Source: Cohnella algarum (GTDB lineage: Bacteria > Bacillota > Bacilli > Paenibacillales > Paenibacillaceae). Taken from it: a stretch of DNA of 64,000 bases. The DNA lies in the NCBI RefSeq assembly GCF_016937515.1, contig NZ_JAFHKM010000002.1, forward strand, positions 3,095,001 through 3,159,000, written 5' to 3'. Below, one piece after another: positions 36,051-46,400 of the stretch (the first letter of the stretch is position 1; every line of letters begins with the position of its first letter). The position numbers and the translations under genes were made by a program. Under the pieces are notes generated by a model. The model worked only from the letters and a program-made list of their open reading frames with translations. It did no database searches and had not been told where the DNA came from.

Positions 36051-37148
36051 ATGAATGCAACGAAAAGGAAATCCTTAATGACCTTATGGGTCTCGGCCAT
36101 GATTCTGGTCCTGCTGGCCGCTTGCTCGGCCAATTCCTCCAATGGCGAGTCTTCGCCATCTCCGTCCGGTAGCGCGGCGGCAGCTACGGAAACGCCATCT
36201 TCGGAAGCTCCGGCATCTTCGGAAGCCGCGGTTGAATATCCGATCGTCATCCAGCATGCGCTTGGCGAAACGATCATTGAAAGCAAACCCGAACGCGTGG
36301 TGACCATTCAATGGGCCAACCACGATGTCGCTCTGGCGCTGGGCGTTGTTCCCGTCGGCTTCTCCGCGGCGAACTTCGGCGTTCAGGACGGCAGCGGACT
36401 GCTGCCCTGGACCAAGGAAAAGCTGGACGAGCTTAACGTAACCGAACCAAACGTGTTCCAGGATACGGACGGCCTTGACTTCGAAGCGATCTCCGACGCC
36501 AACCCGGACGTGATCCTTGCGGCCTATTCCGGCATTACGCAGGAAGATTACGATTTGTTGACGCAAATCGCTCCCGTTGTCGCATATCCGACGGCTCCGT
36601 GGGCGACAACATGGCGAGAGCAGGTGACGTTGAATGCGACCGGCATGGGCATGGCCGCCGAAGGCGAGCAGCTCATTAAGGATACGGAGGCTTTGGTGAG
36701 CGAAAAACTGAGCCAGTACCCTCAATTGAAAGACAAAAAAATCGTTTGGGTCAATTTCAACGCGCAGGATTTGTCCAAACTGCATATTTATACGCCCATC
36801 GATTCGCGCGTTTCCTTCCTGCATGAAATGGGACTCGTCTATCCGGAAAGCGTCACGAGCCTGATTACGGACCCTAACAGCTATTCCTTGTCGTTGAGCG
36901 CGGAAAATGCCGAGGCTCTAAACGACGCGGACATTCTGGTCGGTTATGGCAACGACGAGTTGTATCAAGCCGTTAAAGCGGACTCCCTGTTGGGCAAAAT
37001 CCCTGCAATCGAAAGAGGATCGGTCGCGTTTATCGACAGCGACACGCCTCTCGTAGCCGCAGGCACGCCAAATCCGCTGTCGATCGCCTACACGATCGAT
37101 GAATATTTGAGCCTGCTTGGAGCCGCCGCCGACAAAGTAAATGAATAA
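36051..37148 (+). CDS. Iron-siderophore ABC transporter, substrate-binding lipoprotein
   Basis: 365 residues with a lipoprotein signal peptide ending LVLLAACSANSS (lipid-modified Cys at about 25) and a Ser/Ala/Glu-rich linker. A periplasmic-binding-protein type III fold follows (VIQHALGETIIESKPERVVTIQW, then LGVVPVGFSAANFG). It captures ferric siderophore outside the membrane. The gene is first in a four-gene operon under a Fur box and overlaps the permease gene by 8 bp. The siderophore identity cannot be told. Confidence 0.92.
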   Translation: MNATKRKSLMTLWVSAMILVLLAACSANSSNGESSPSPSGSAAAATETPSSEAPASSEAAVEYPIVIQHALGETIIESKPERVVTIQWANHDVALALGVVPVGFSAANFGVQDGSGLLPWTKEKLDELNVTEPNVFQDTDGLDFEAISDANPDVILAAYSGITQEDYDLLTQIAPVVAYPTAPWATTWREQVTLNATGMGMAAEGEQLIKDTEALVSEKLSQYPQLKDKKIVWVNFNAQDLSKLHIYTPIDSRVSFLHEMGLVYPESVTSLITDPNSYSLSLSAENAEALNDADILVGYGNDELYQAVKADSLLGKIPAIERGSVAFIDSDTPLVAAGTPNPLSIAYTIDEYLSLLGAAADKVNE

Positions 37149-38181
37149 TTCATCGATTTCGAACACCGCTCGGCTAAACGCGCATATCCCGAGGAGATTC
37201 CCCCTGGTTCTGACCCTAGGCCTCCTCCTCCTCGGGGTGAGCGTATTCGCTTCTTTGGTCTTCGGCTCCCGGCCGGTCCGCATTCACGAGCTGATCGACG
37301 GTTTGTTCCGCCCGGAAGCCGATTCCTACGGGGCAAACATCGTACGGAAGAGAATATCCCGGACCGTCTTCAGTTTATTGAGCGGCGCGGCGCTTGGGGT
37401 TTCCGGATCGCTCATGCAATCGGTCACGCGCAACCCGCTTGCCGATCCCAGCATTCTGGGCGTCAATACGGGAGCCTCGCTATTCGTGGTGATCGGCATG
37501 GCTTTTTTGGGCATAACCACCGCGAATCAATATATATGGCTAGCTTTAGCCGGGGCTGCGATTACGGCAGTCTTCGTGTTCGGAATCGGCTCGATGGGGC
37601 GTGGCGGCGCTACGCCCATTAAGCTTGTTCTGGCCGGAGCCGCCGTAAGCGCCGCCCTTGCTTCGCTTGTTTCCGCGATTCTGATCCCGCGTTCCTATGT
37701 CATGGATCAATTCCGATTCTGGCAGGTGGGAAGCGTGGGGGCGGGCACCTGGGACAGCATCGGAACGTTCGTCCCGTTTCTAATCGCAGGCTTGCTCATC
37801 GGATTTATTGCGGCGCCGGCGCTCAACGCCCTCGCGCTTGGCGACGACGTCGCGACGGGACTTGGCGTGCGGACGGGAACGCTTCGGCTGATCGCGGCGA
37901 TGGGGGGCGTCTTGTTATGCGGGGCGACCACCGCGCTCGCCGGCCCTATCGGGTTTATCGGTCTTTTAGCCACGCACGCCATTCGCCTGATCCTTGGACC
38001 GGATTTGCGCTTCGTCATTCCGATGTCGGCCCTCGCGGGAGCGATTATTTTGACCCTGTCGGATGTCGCCGGAAGGCTTCTCGGAAGTCCCGGCGAGCTT
38101 GAAGTCGGCGTCGTTACGGCGTTTATAGGCGCCCCTATCCTTATCATTCTAGCGATGAGATCGAAAGTGCGGTCATTATGA
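37141..38181 (+). CDS. FecCD-family siderophore permease 1
   Basis: 346 residues, about 9-10 transmembrane segments. Family motifs: RISRTVFSLLSGAALGVSGS, LMQSVTRNPLADPSILGVNTG, and GPIGFIGLLATHAIRLILGPD near the end (the loop contacting the ATPase). It starts inside the binding-protein gene and overlaps the second permease by 4 bp, so the subunits are translationally coupled. Confidence 0.93.
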   Translation: MNNSSISNTARLNAHIPRRFPLVLTLGLLLLGVSVFASLVFGSRPVRIHELIDGLFRPEADSYGANIVRKRISRTVFSLLSGAALGVSGSLMQSVTRNPLADPSILGVNTGASLFVVIGMAFLGITTANQYIWLALAGAAITAVFVFGIGSMGRGGATPIKLVLAGAAVSAALASLVSAILIPRSYVMDQFRFWQVGSVGAGTWDSIGTFVPFLIAGLLIGFIAAPALNALALGDDVATGLGVRTGTLRLIAAMGGVLLCGATTALAGPIGFIGLLATHAIRLILGPDLRFVIPMSALAGAIILTLSDVAGRLLGSPGELEVGVVTAFIGAPILIILAMRSKVRSL

Positions 38182-39209
38182 CAAATCCATCTATTGCAAT
38201 AATTGCGGCGGGCAGGCGCCAAAGGCGCCGCCGTTTTATTCTCGTCACAGGCCTCCTGTTCCTTCTGGCGTGCGTGCTTTGCTGCGCCATGCTTTTACTC
38301 GGGAACACGATTTATCCGGTCCAGGAGGTCGTTCGCGCGCTGACGGGAGATTCCGTCAAAGGCGTGTCGTTCGCAGTGAACACGATCCGCCTTCCGCGAA
38401 TGCTGGCGGGCCTGTTCGCAGGCTTTGCCTTCGGCATTGCAGGCTATACCTTTCAAACCATGCTGCGCAATCCGTTGGCGAATCCCAACGTCATCGGCAT
38501 TACGTCCGGCTCCAGCGCGGCCGCCGTTTTCTGCATTACCGTCCTCAACGCGAACGGTTCGGTCATTTCCGCGGCCTCGGTCATTGCCGGGCTGGCTACG
38601 GTGCTGTTCATTTATGCATTGTCGAGAGGAAAGGCCTTTTCCATCGGGCGGCTCATTCTGATCGGGATTGGCATACAAGCGATGCTGGATGCCCTGATTT
38701 CCTATCTGCTGCTGGTCAGCGACGAGCAAAACGTTCCCGCGGCGGCAAGATGGCTCGCGGGCAGCCTTAACGGCTCCCAAATGAGCGAGCTGGCGCCTCT
38801 CGTCATTGCCGTCGTCGTCTGTACGCCGATCATTATGGCGCTCGGCAAGCATCTCAGCCTATTGGAGCTTGGAGAGCAGTCGGCTTTTTCGCTCGGCGTC
38901 AGCACGGACAAAACAAGGATCGGGCTTATCGTCGCCTCCGTCTGCATGATCGCGATCGCTACGGCCACCACGGGACCGATCGCCTTTGTTTCCTTTCTTT
39001 CGGGGCCGATCGCAAAAAGATTGGTCGGCGCAGGCTTCTCCGGCGCCCTTCCGGCGGGCCTTGTCGGCGTCAATCTCGTTCTGGCGTCCGATCTGGTGGG
39101 GCAATTCGCCTTCGAGTACAGGTTCCCCGTCGGCATCATTACGGGAATACTCGGCGCGCCGTATCTGATCTTTTTGCTCATCCGCATGAATCGAAAGGGA
39201 GAATTGTGA
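38178..39209 (+). CDS. FecCD-family siderophore permease 2
   Basis: 343 residues with the same family motifs: NTIRLPRMLAGLFAGFAFG, FQTMLRNPLANPNVIGITSG, and TGPIAFVSFLSGPIAKRLVG. It pairs with the previous permease to form the membrane channel. A basic N-terminus (RRQRRRRF) precedes the first transmembrane helix. It overlaps its neighbours by 4 bp on each side. Confidence 0.93.
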   Translation: MTNPSIAIIAAGRRQRRRRFILVTGLLFLLACVLCCAMLLLGNTIYPVQEVVRALTGDSVKGVSFAVNTIRLPRMLAGLFAGFAFGIAGYTFQTMLRNPLANPNVIGITSGSSAAAVFCITVLNANGSVISAASVIAGLATVLFIYALSRGKAFSIGRLILIGIGIQAMLDALISYLLLVSDEQNVPAAARWLAGSLNGSQMSELAPLVIAVVVCTPIIMALGKHLSLLELGEQSAFSLGVSTDKTRIGLIVASVCMIAIATATTGPIAFVSFLSGPIAKRLVGAGFSGALPAGLVGVNLVLASDLVGQFAFEYRFPVGIITGILGAPYLIFLLIRMNRKGEL

Positions 39210-40027
39210 TGAAACCGACGCATACGTTTCAGGTCGAAAATCTCGTCGCCGGCTATGAAAATAAAACGGTCATCCACGATGTGGGCCTGGTCGTACCCGG
39301 CAACAAAATAAGCGTCATGATCGGGTCGAACGGGTGCGGGAAGTCTACGCTCCTGAAAGCGATGGCGCGGCTGATCAAGCCCGAGTCCGGGTCCATTACC
39401 CTTGACGGCAAGCCGATCGGCAAATTTCCGCCCAAGGAATTGGCTCGTGTCGTCGGTCTGCTGCCGCAATCTCCGATCGTGCCGGAGGGCATTTCGGTGG
39501 CGGATCTGGTCGGACGAGGCCGGTTCCCTCACCAGTCTCTGCTTGGCGGCTGGTCGAAAAAGGATTACGCGGCCGTTGCCGAAGCCATGGAAATCATGAA
39601 TATTACCGAATTCGCCAACCATCCTATCGACGAGCTGTCGGGCGGCCAGCGGCAGCGGGTCTGGATTGCGATGGCTCTGGCGCAGCAAACCGATATACTG
39701 TTTCTCGACGAGCCGACCACCTTCCTGGATATTACGTACCAGATCGAGATTCTGGACCTGCTCACCGACATTAACCGAAAGCACGGAACAACCATCGTCA
39801 TGGTGCTGCACGACATCAACCTGTCCGCGCGGTACGCCGACCATATCTTTGCCCTGCAAGGCGGCAGGCTCGTCGCCGAGGGCGCGCCGTCAACGGTCAT
39901 TACAAGCGAGTTGATCAAGGACGTGTTCGGGCTGGACTGCACGGTGATCGAGGACCCCGTCTCGGGCTCCCCGTACGTCATTCCCATCGGGCGCCATCAT
40001 GTCAAAGACGCCGTAAGGACGACATAA
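39206..40027 (+). CDS. Siderophore ABC transporter ATPase (FecE/FhuC type)
   Basis: 273 residues. Walker A GSNGCGKSTLLKAMA (about residue 39), Q-loop VVGLLPQSP, signature LSGGQRQRVWIAMALAQ (about 139), Walker B ILFLDEPTTFLD (about 159) and H-loop MVLHDINLSAR. It powers ferric-siderophore import with the two FecCD permeases. Last gene of the operon; a terminator follows. Confidence 0.94.
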   Translation: MMKPTHTFQVENLVAGYENKTVIHDVGLVVPGNKISVMIGSNGCGKSTLLKAMARLIKPESGSITLDGKPIGKFPPKELARVVGLLPQSPIVPEGISVADLVGRGRFPHQSLLGGWSKKDYAAVAEAMEIMNITEFANHPIDELSGGQRQRVWIAMALAQQTDILFLDEPTTFLDITYQIEILDLLTDINRKHGTTIVMVLHDINLSARYADHIFALQGGRLVAEGAPSTVITSELIKDVFGLDCTVIEDPVSGSPYVIPIGRHHVKDAVRTT

Positions 40028-40043
40028 AGGGTGACAATGCAAT

Positions 40044-40095
40044 AAAATCTCCGGTAATAAGATCGCCCCGCCGCGATGCTTTGCCGGATTTTTTC
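40044..40095 (+). terminator. Terminator of the siderophore operon
   Basis: AAAATCTCCGG and CCGGATTTTTT pair with one mismatch around a GC-rich inner segment, followed by TTTTT. It lies 17 bp after the ATPase stop. Confidence 0.65.
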
Positions 40096-40128
40096 TTTTT
40101 CGCTTAAGCAGGAACGAAACGCCAAGCG

Positions 40129-40389
40129 GTGGACAGTATTGTAAGGGAAGATACCCTATGTATTGAGTTGTTAATGTTAAGGATGTCCGAAAACTCTACG
40201 AACATTGCCCTCGGTAATATTCAGGATGCGATAGAGAGAGTTGATCGTTCGATCAGATCCTTTTTTTCTGAAATGACCAATAAGCTTGATTATCTCAATA
40301 TTAACCTTACCGTGCTCAACGTTTTGATTGGCGCACTTGTCGTTATTTCGTTTTTGAGGTTGTTGAGAGAATGGAATAAAACGAAGTAG
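40129..40389 (+). CDS. Small membrane protein of unknown function
   Basis: 86 residues from a GTG start, or 68 from the ATG at 40183. The middle is a probable amphipathic coiled coil (IQDAIERVDRSIRSFFSEMTNKL) and the end a single transmembrane helix (LNVLIGALVVISFLRLL). No family recognised. No strong ribosome-binding site is seen, so confidence that it is expressed is moderate. Confidence 0.5.
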   Translation: MDSIVREDTLCIELLMLRMSENSTNIALGNIQDAIERVDRSIRSFFSEMTNKLDYLNINLTVLNVLIGALVVISFLRLLREWNKTK

Positions 40390-40511
40390 CGCCTTCAAGC
40401 AAAAGCTATCGGTGTTATATCCTGCTCGATGAATAATACGAGAGGGGGATCGGTATTCGCACCAGCCGAACGAAGAGTTCTTCTATCCGTATGTACGGTG
40501 CTCGTCCCCTC

Positions 40512-40540
40512 TTGACGCCCCCATCCCCCTATGTTACAAT
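40512..40540 (+). promoter_or_regulatory. Promoter of the broken TetR gene
   Basis: TTGACG (40512-40517), 17-bp spacer, TACAAT (40535-40540). A palindromic operator starts 3 bp downstream. Confidence 0.75.
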
Positions 40541-40542
40541 CT

Positions 40543-40561
40543 GACCGACAGACAGTCGGTC
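40543..40561. promoter_or_regulatory. TetR-type operator
   Basis: GACCGAC (40543-40549) and GTCGGTC (40555-40561) are perfect inverted arms with a 5-bp spacer, right behind the -10. Palindromes of the GACCGAC/GTCGGTC type are common for TetR-family autorepressors. Confidence 0.75.
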
Positions 40562-40579
40562 GAGGGTGGGGGTGCACGA

Positions 40580-41226
40580 ATGAGAATCGTAAAAACGGCC
40601 GGGGAACGGAAGAACGAAATTTTGGACGCGGCGGACGAGTTGTTCGGTCAGAAGGGCTTCGAAGGCACCAGCACGAACGATATTCTCGAAAAAGTCGGGA
40701 TTGCGCGGGGGACGCTGTATCATCACTTCAAGTCGAAGGAGGAGATTATGGACGCGCTGATCGAGCGATACGGCGCGCGTCTGTTAAGCGCGGCCCGGGA
40801 TGCGGCCTCGGACAAGAGCGTTCCCGTCGTCGAGCGTATCATCCGCGCCGTGATGGCGCTGAATTTAAACGGAGGAAGCAGCGAGGAAATCATGGAGCAC
40901 ATCCACAAACCGCAGAACGCGCTGATGCACCGGAAAATCCAAACGGTCGTCCTGAACGGCGTCCCCCGATTCTGACGGACATCATCCGCGAGGGCATGGA
41001 GCAGGGGCTGTTCAACACGCCGTTCCCGTACGAATGCATGGAGATGGTCGTCATTTACGCGAATGCCGTTTTCGATGACGATCTCGTCCCGCTGACGGAC
41101 GAGGAACGCTTAACGCGCATGCAGGCGTTCGTCTTCAACGCGGAAAGGCTGCTCGGGGCCGAAAGCGGAAGCCTGATGTCCGTCATGCGGATGTTCGCCG
41201 GCGGAAATCGGGACGGCCATGAGTAA
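40580..41226 (+). pseudogene. TetR-family regulator with a one-base frameshift
   Basis: The first frame gives a full TetR DNA-binding domain (ILDAADELFGQKGFEGTSTN, ARGTLYHHFKSKEEIMDALI) and runs into a stop after VLNGVPRF. One more C in the CCCCC run at 40963-40967 restores VPPILTDIIREGMEQGLF and the rest of the ligand domain (TPFPYECMEMVVIYANAVFDD) to the stop at 41226, about 215 residues. It should control the following ABC transporter genes, which are also damaged. A sequencing error in the homopolymer is possible. Confidence 0.85.
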
Positions 41227-41278
41227 CGCCACGGCGCTTCCTGAAATCGATTCGACAGCATGAAAGCAGAGGTGGCCC

Positions 41279-43144
41279 ATGTATTCCAGAATCATCCGCA
41301 ACGACATGATCAAGAGCAAAACCGTGACGCTGGCAACCGTTCTGTTCGTCGCCGCCGCCGGCATGCTCGTTTCGCTCGCGGCGATCCTGACCGTCCATCT
41401 TTCGAGCGCGCTGGATACGCTGATGAAAACGGCGAAAACGCCGCATTTCATGCAGATGCATTCGGGCGATATCGACACGGCGCGGCTTGCGGCGTTTGCG
41501 GAACGGTACGGCAACGTCGAGGAATTTCAAGTGCTTGAATTTCTCAATATCGAAGGCGCGCGGATTCGATTGGGCGACCGGTCGCTAGCGGGCAGCGTTC
41601 AGGACAACGGGTTCAGCGTGCAGAGCGAGAGTTTTGATTATTTGCTCGATCTGGACGGAAATGTCATCCGCGTATCCGACGGCGAGCTCTACGTTCCGGT
41701 TGCCTATATGAAGGACCATACGGTAAAAGCGGGCGACAGGGCCTTCATCGGCGAAAAGGAGTTCACGGTCGCGGGATTTCTGCGCGATTCGCAGATGAAC
41801 TCCGCGCTCTCTTCCTCGAAGAGATTTTTGGTCAGCGAAGGCGATTTCGCGGCCATCCGGAATGCCGGCAGCGTCGAGTATCTGATCGAGTTCCGACTGA
41901 AGGATTTGTCCAAGCTCGGCGCGTTCGAAACCGCGTATGCTTCCGCAGGGCTCGAAGCGAACGGCCCGACGGTGACCTATTCGCTTTTTCAAATGCTGAA
42001 CGCTCTTTCCGACGGATTGATGATCGGGGTCATCCTGCTCGTCAGCCTGCTGGTCGTGGCGATCGCCTTGATGTGCATCCGGTTTACGCTCCTGGCGAAA
42101 ATCGAGGACGACTACCGCGAAATCGGCGTGATGAAGGCAATCGGCATGCGCGTTTCCGACATGAAAAAAATCTATCTGGCCAAATACGCGGCGATCGCGG
42201 CGGGAGGCGGCGTTCTCGGGTATGCCCTTTCGTTCCTGTTCAAAGACATGCTTCTCGAAAATATCCGGCTGTACATGGGGAAAAGCGGGAATCCCTTCCA
42301 TGCCGCGCTGTTCGGAATCGTCGGCATCGCGCTCGTGTTCCTCGCCGTCGTGGCTTATGCCGGCCGGGTGCTGAACCGCTTCCGGAGCATTTCCGCCGCG
42401 GAAGCCATTCGTTTCGGCTCTTCGCGGGAGAAAATCGCGGGCGGAAGGCGTTTTAACCTGAGCGAAAATCGGCGGCTCGGCACGAATCTTTTTCTCGGGC
42501 TCAGGGACGTCCTCGCCAGGAAAAGACTTTACGCCACCATGCTGGCGGTGCTGGTCATTTCTTCCTTTATCCTGATCGTTCCGCAAAACCTGCATCATAC
42601 GATTTCCTCCAGCGGCTTCGTCCAATATATGGGGATCGGAAGCTACGACTTGCGCATCGACATTCAGCAGACCGACCGGATTTCCGAGAAAACCGCCGAC
42701 ATCGCCGACGCGATGCGAAACGACCGCGACATTGCCCGATACGCCGTCCTGACGACCAAGACGTTTCGGACAACGAAGGTGGACGGCTCGGAGGAGCTTA
42801 TCAAAATCGAGCTGGGCGACCATTCGGTTTTTCCGATTCGATACTCCTCCGGCAGAGCGCCCGCAGCGGACGACGAAATTGCGCTTTCGGCCTTGAACGC
42901 CGATGAGCTGGGCAAGAAGGTGGGCGACGTCCTCGCGCTGGCGATCGAGGGGAAGGAGAAATCCTTCGCGGTAAGCGGAATCTACGCCGATCTCACGAAT
43001 GGCGGCAAAACCGCAAAGGCGGCATTTGCCGACGATTCGGCAGAGACGATGTGGAGCGTGGTGTCCGCAGAGCTGGCGGACCCGGCTCTTGTCGGCAGCA
43101 AGGCTTCGGAGTACGCGGACAAGTTCGGGTATGCCAAAGTTTGA
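41279..43144 (+). pseudogene. FtsX-like ABC permease, C-terminus deleted
   Basis: 621 residues of a MacB/FtsX-type permease: TM1 at the N-terminus (TVLFVAAAGMLVSLAAI), a large extracellular domain, an FtsX core at about 240-380 (IEDDYREIGVMKAIGMRVSD), and a second TM with an extracellular domain after residue 420. The expected final FtsX core with three TM helices is missing. The frame stops at 43142-43144, where the 3' part of an ABC ATPase gene begins. A deletion has joined the two genes. Confidence 0.82.
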
Positions 43145-43350
43145 TGGACCTGTTTTCCGAAATCAACGCGGCCGGGACCGCCGTTATGCTGGTCACGCAC
43201 GACGCGAAGGTCGCGGCGCGGACGGAACGCATTCTGTTCATGCGCGACGGAAGCCTCGTGAGCGAGCTGAAGCTGCCGAAGTTTGACGGCGCGGATATGG
43301 AGGGCAGGGTCGAGCGGGTAACGGCCAAAATGCGGGAAATGGGGATTTGA
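43144..43350 (+). pseudogene. 3' remnant of an ABC transporter ATPase
   Basis: About 68 residues starting LMDLFSEINAAGTAVMLVTH (with the H-loop histidine), then ARTERILFMRDGSLVSELKL. This is the end of a MacB/LolD-type ATPase. Walker A, signature and Walker B are absent. Together with the truncated permease it shows that one deletion removed the permease end and ATPase front. Confidence 0.85.
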
Positions 43351-43428
43351 TTTTCGCGCGGAAGGGATCTTGAAAAATTTGTCGAATAATCCAACATAGC
43401 ATCTATTCGACAATATTCACGATAAGAG

Positions 43429-46400
43429 TTGGTTGAACTGTTAAAGAGATCTCTGCTCGTTTGCCTGCTCGGCCTCCTCGCGGTTTCTCTCATTCCGTTG
43501 TCGCTTCTGTCGAATGACGACCGTCAAGCCGGCGACTTGCAAGTCCGGAACGGGGTCATGGACCTCTCCTCATGGAATCGCGAGCGGGATACGCGAATCC
43601 GGCTGGACGGCGATTGGGAATTTTACTGGGGCCGGCTGCTGGCCCCCGACGATTTTCGCGGCAACGCGGCCGCAACTGCCGCCTATATGAAGGTTCCGTC
43701 CCAATGGAACGGCAAAATCGTTGACGGCCGCCCCTTGCCTGCTTACGGCTACGCGACCTACCGGATGGTCCTGAAAAACGTGCCGTTCAGCGGCGTTTTT
43801 GCGTTGAAAAAAAACAATATCCGCTTTTCGAGCGCCATTTTCGTGAACGGGCAGAAGCTGTTCCAGGATGGAACGCCGTTCGCGGAAGCGGCGGGTTATC
43901 GCCCCGGCAACACGCCCCAGTTCGGGCTCGTTTCGCTTGAGAAGGGGGATGTGGAAATCGTCGTCCAGGCCGCCAACTACGATTACATCAACGGGGGCAT
44001 TCCGATCTCCCTCTACTTCGGCGAACAGGCGGCCATGATGGAGCGCGAGGTGAAAAATTCGACGCGCGAATTCAGCATCCTGGCGATTCTCGGCACGCTG
44101 GCGCTCATTTATTTGATCTGCTTCGCGGCGACGGCCGTCTACCGCAACAAGGATGTTTCGCTGCTTCTGTTCGCGGTCGCCTGCGCGCTGTTTGCCGTTT
44201 ATCACGGCCTCGTCGGCGAACGGACGCTCTTGCTGCTTTTGCCCGACGCCGCTTTCGAAACGATGTACAAAACGAAGGATATCGCCTCGATGGCCGGCCT
44301 CATCGCGCTCTCCGCTTTTTTCTACAAGCTGCAAAAAGACATGGTTCCCCTAAGGCTGCTGCAAGCGATCTCGATCGTGCTGGGAGCGTTCCTGATTCTG
44401 GTCGCAACGGCTCCCGTCCGCGTGTATACGAACATCCAGGTCATCGTCATTTTCATGTACGAAGCCTTGCTGATCTGGATGCTTCTGAAAGCCGCCGTTC
44501 TCTTCGTCAGGAGCGCGCCTCGCGGCCGGCTTAAAGCGTTGCTGCTGTTCATGGCGGTTCTCATGATCAACCTGTACTCCCTGGACATCATTTTATTTGC
44601 CCTCTCCTGGAAAGAAAATCTTTGGCTTTCGCAGTTTTATATCGTCGTCTTCAACGTCGTCGTCCTCTTCCTGGTCGTTCTCCGGTTTTTCGAAGCCTAC
44701 CATACGGTCGACGAAATGAAGAACAGGCTGCTGCAAGCCGACAAGATCAAAGACGATTTTCTCTCGAACACTTCCCACGAATTGAAAACGCCGCTGAACG
44801 CCATCGTCGGCATCGCCGATACCCTCCTCAGAGGAATCGAGGGACCGGTTACGGAGAAACAGGCGCAAAACCTGGCCATTATTTTGGGGAGCAGCAGAAG
44901 GTTAACCCATCTTGTGAACGAGCTTCTCGATTATTCCAAAATGAAGCATGGAGACGTTGCGCTCCAGAGGAGCAGGGTCGATTTGAAGGCGACCGTCGAT
45001 TCGGTTATCCGGATTCATACGTTTCTGCTCGGCGGAAAGCCGATTTCACTGGTCAACGGCGTGCCGGCGGACTTTCCCGCCGTGCAGGCGGACGGCAACC
45101 GGCTCATTCAAATTTTGCACAATCTGATCGGCAATGCGATCAAGTTTACCGACCGTGGGGAGGTGGCCGTCCGCGCCAGGGCAATCGGCGACGCGGCGGA
45201 AGTCCGGGTAAGCGATACGGGGATCGGGATCGAGGCGTCCATGCAGCAGCGCATATTTAACGACTTCGAACAGGTAGATCCTTCCGAAACCCGGAGCTAC
45301 GAGGGAACCGGCCTCGGCTTGAGCATCACCAGAAGGCTGGTGGAGCTTCACGGAGGCGAAATCAGGCTGGAATCGAGTCCCGGACAGGGCTCGGTATTTA
45401 TATTCACGCTTCCGAGAGCGGATGCGGCTTCGGGCGCCGCTGCCGGACAGCGGGAAGAGGAGGGGCCGCCTCGCCCGGATGCCGTCGTTCCGAGATCGGA
45501 ATACCCCGTCTTCGTCGAGGGGAAGGTCGACGAGCCGATTCTCGTGGTGGACGACGATTTCGCCAGCCTGCAAGCCATGATCAACCTGCTCCGGCTGGAA
45601 GGGTATTCGATCGTGGCGGTCAATCGCGGACAAATGGCGCTGGAGCAGCTTTCCCGGACGCCGGATTTTTCCCTGGCGATTCTGGACATTATGATGCCCG
45701 ACATGTCGGGCTACGAAGTGCTCCAGAAAATCAGGGAGCGATTCTCTTCCTTCGAGCTGCCGGTTTTGATGTTGACGGCGCGAAGCAGGCCGCACGACGT
45801 GAGGTCGGCGCTCGAAATCGGGGCCAACGACTTCGTCGCAAAGCCGTTCGAAGCGGAGGAGCTGACGGCTCGCGTCCGAAGCTTGACGAGATTGAAGGCT
45901 TCGGTGCGAAATGCCGCGAACGCGGAAATCGCGTTTTTGCGTTCGCAGATCAATCCTCATTTTTTGTACAACGCCTTGAACGCGATTGCCGAATTGTGCC
46001 TTGACGACCCCCGGAAGGCGGAGGAACTGACGCTGAATCTTTCGGACTATTTAAGAAGCAGCTTCGATTTCAAGCAATTGGACTCGTTGACGACGCTGCG
46101 CAGCGAGATGGAGCTCGTGGAAGCGTACGTGCATATCGAGCGGGCGCGTTTCGGGAGCCGGCTTGAGGTCGAGTACGAGGTGGAGGCGGACCCGGATAGC
46201 CGAATCCCCCCGCTGATTCTGCAGCCGCTGGTTGAAAATGCGATCCGGCACGGCTTGCTGTCTACGTTTAACCGGGGGAAAGTGTCCGTAACCGCGAAAA
46301 GGGCGGAGGGCGGGATTCGTTTTACCGTGGCGGATAACGGGAGCGGGATGAGCGAGAGCAGAAGAAAAGCCGTGCTGAACCCGGATTCGGACTCCGATTC

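Noticed and set aside
41585..42823. 412-codon minus-strand open frame within the FtsX-like permease
   Set aside because: A shadow of a GC-rich gene; no family features, whereas the plus strand has FtsX motifs.
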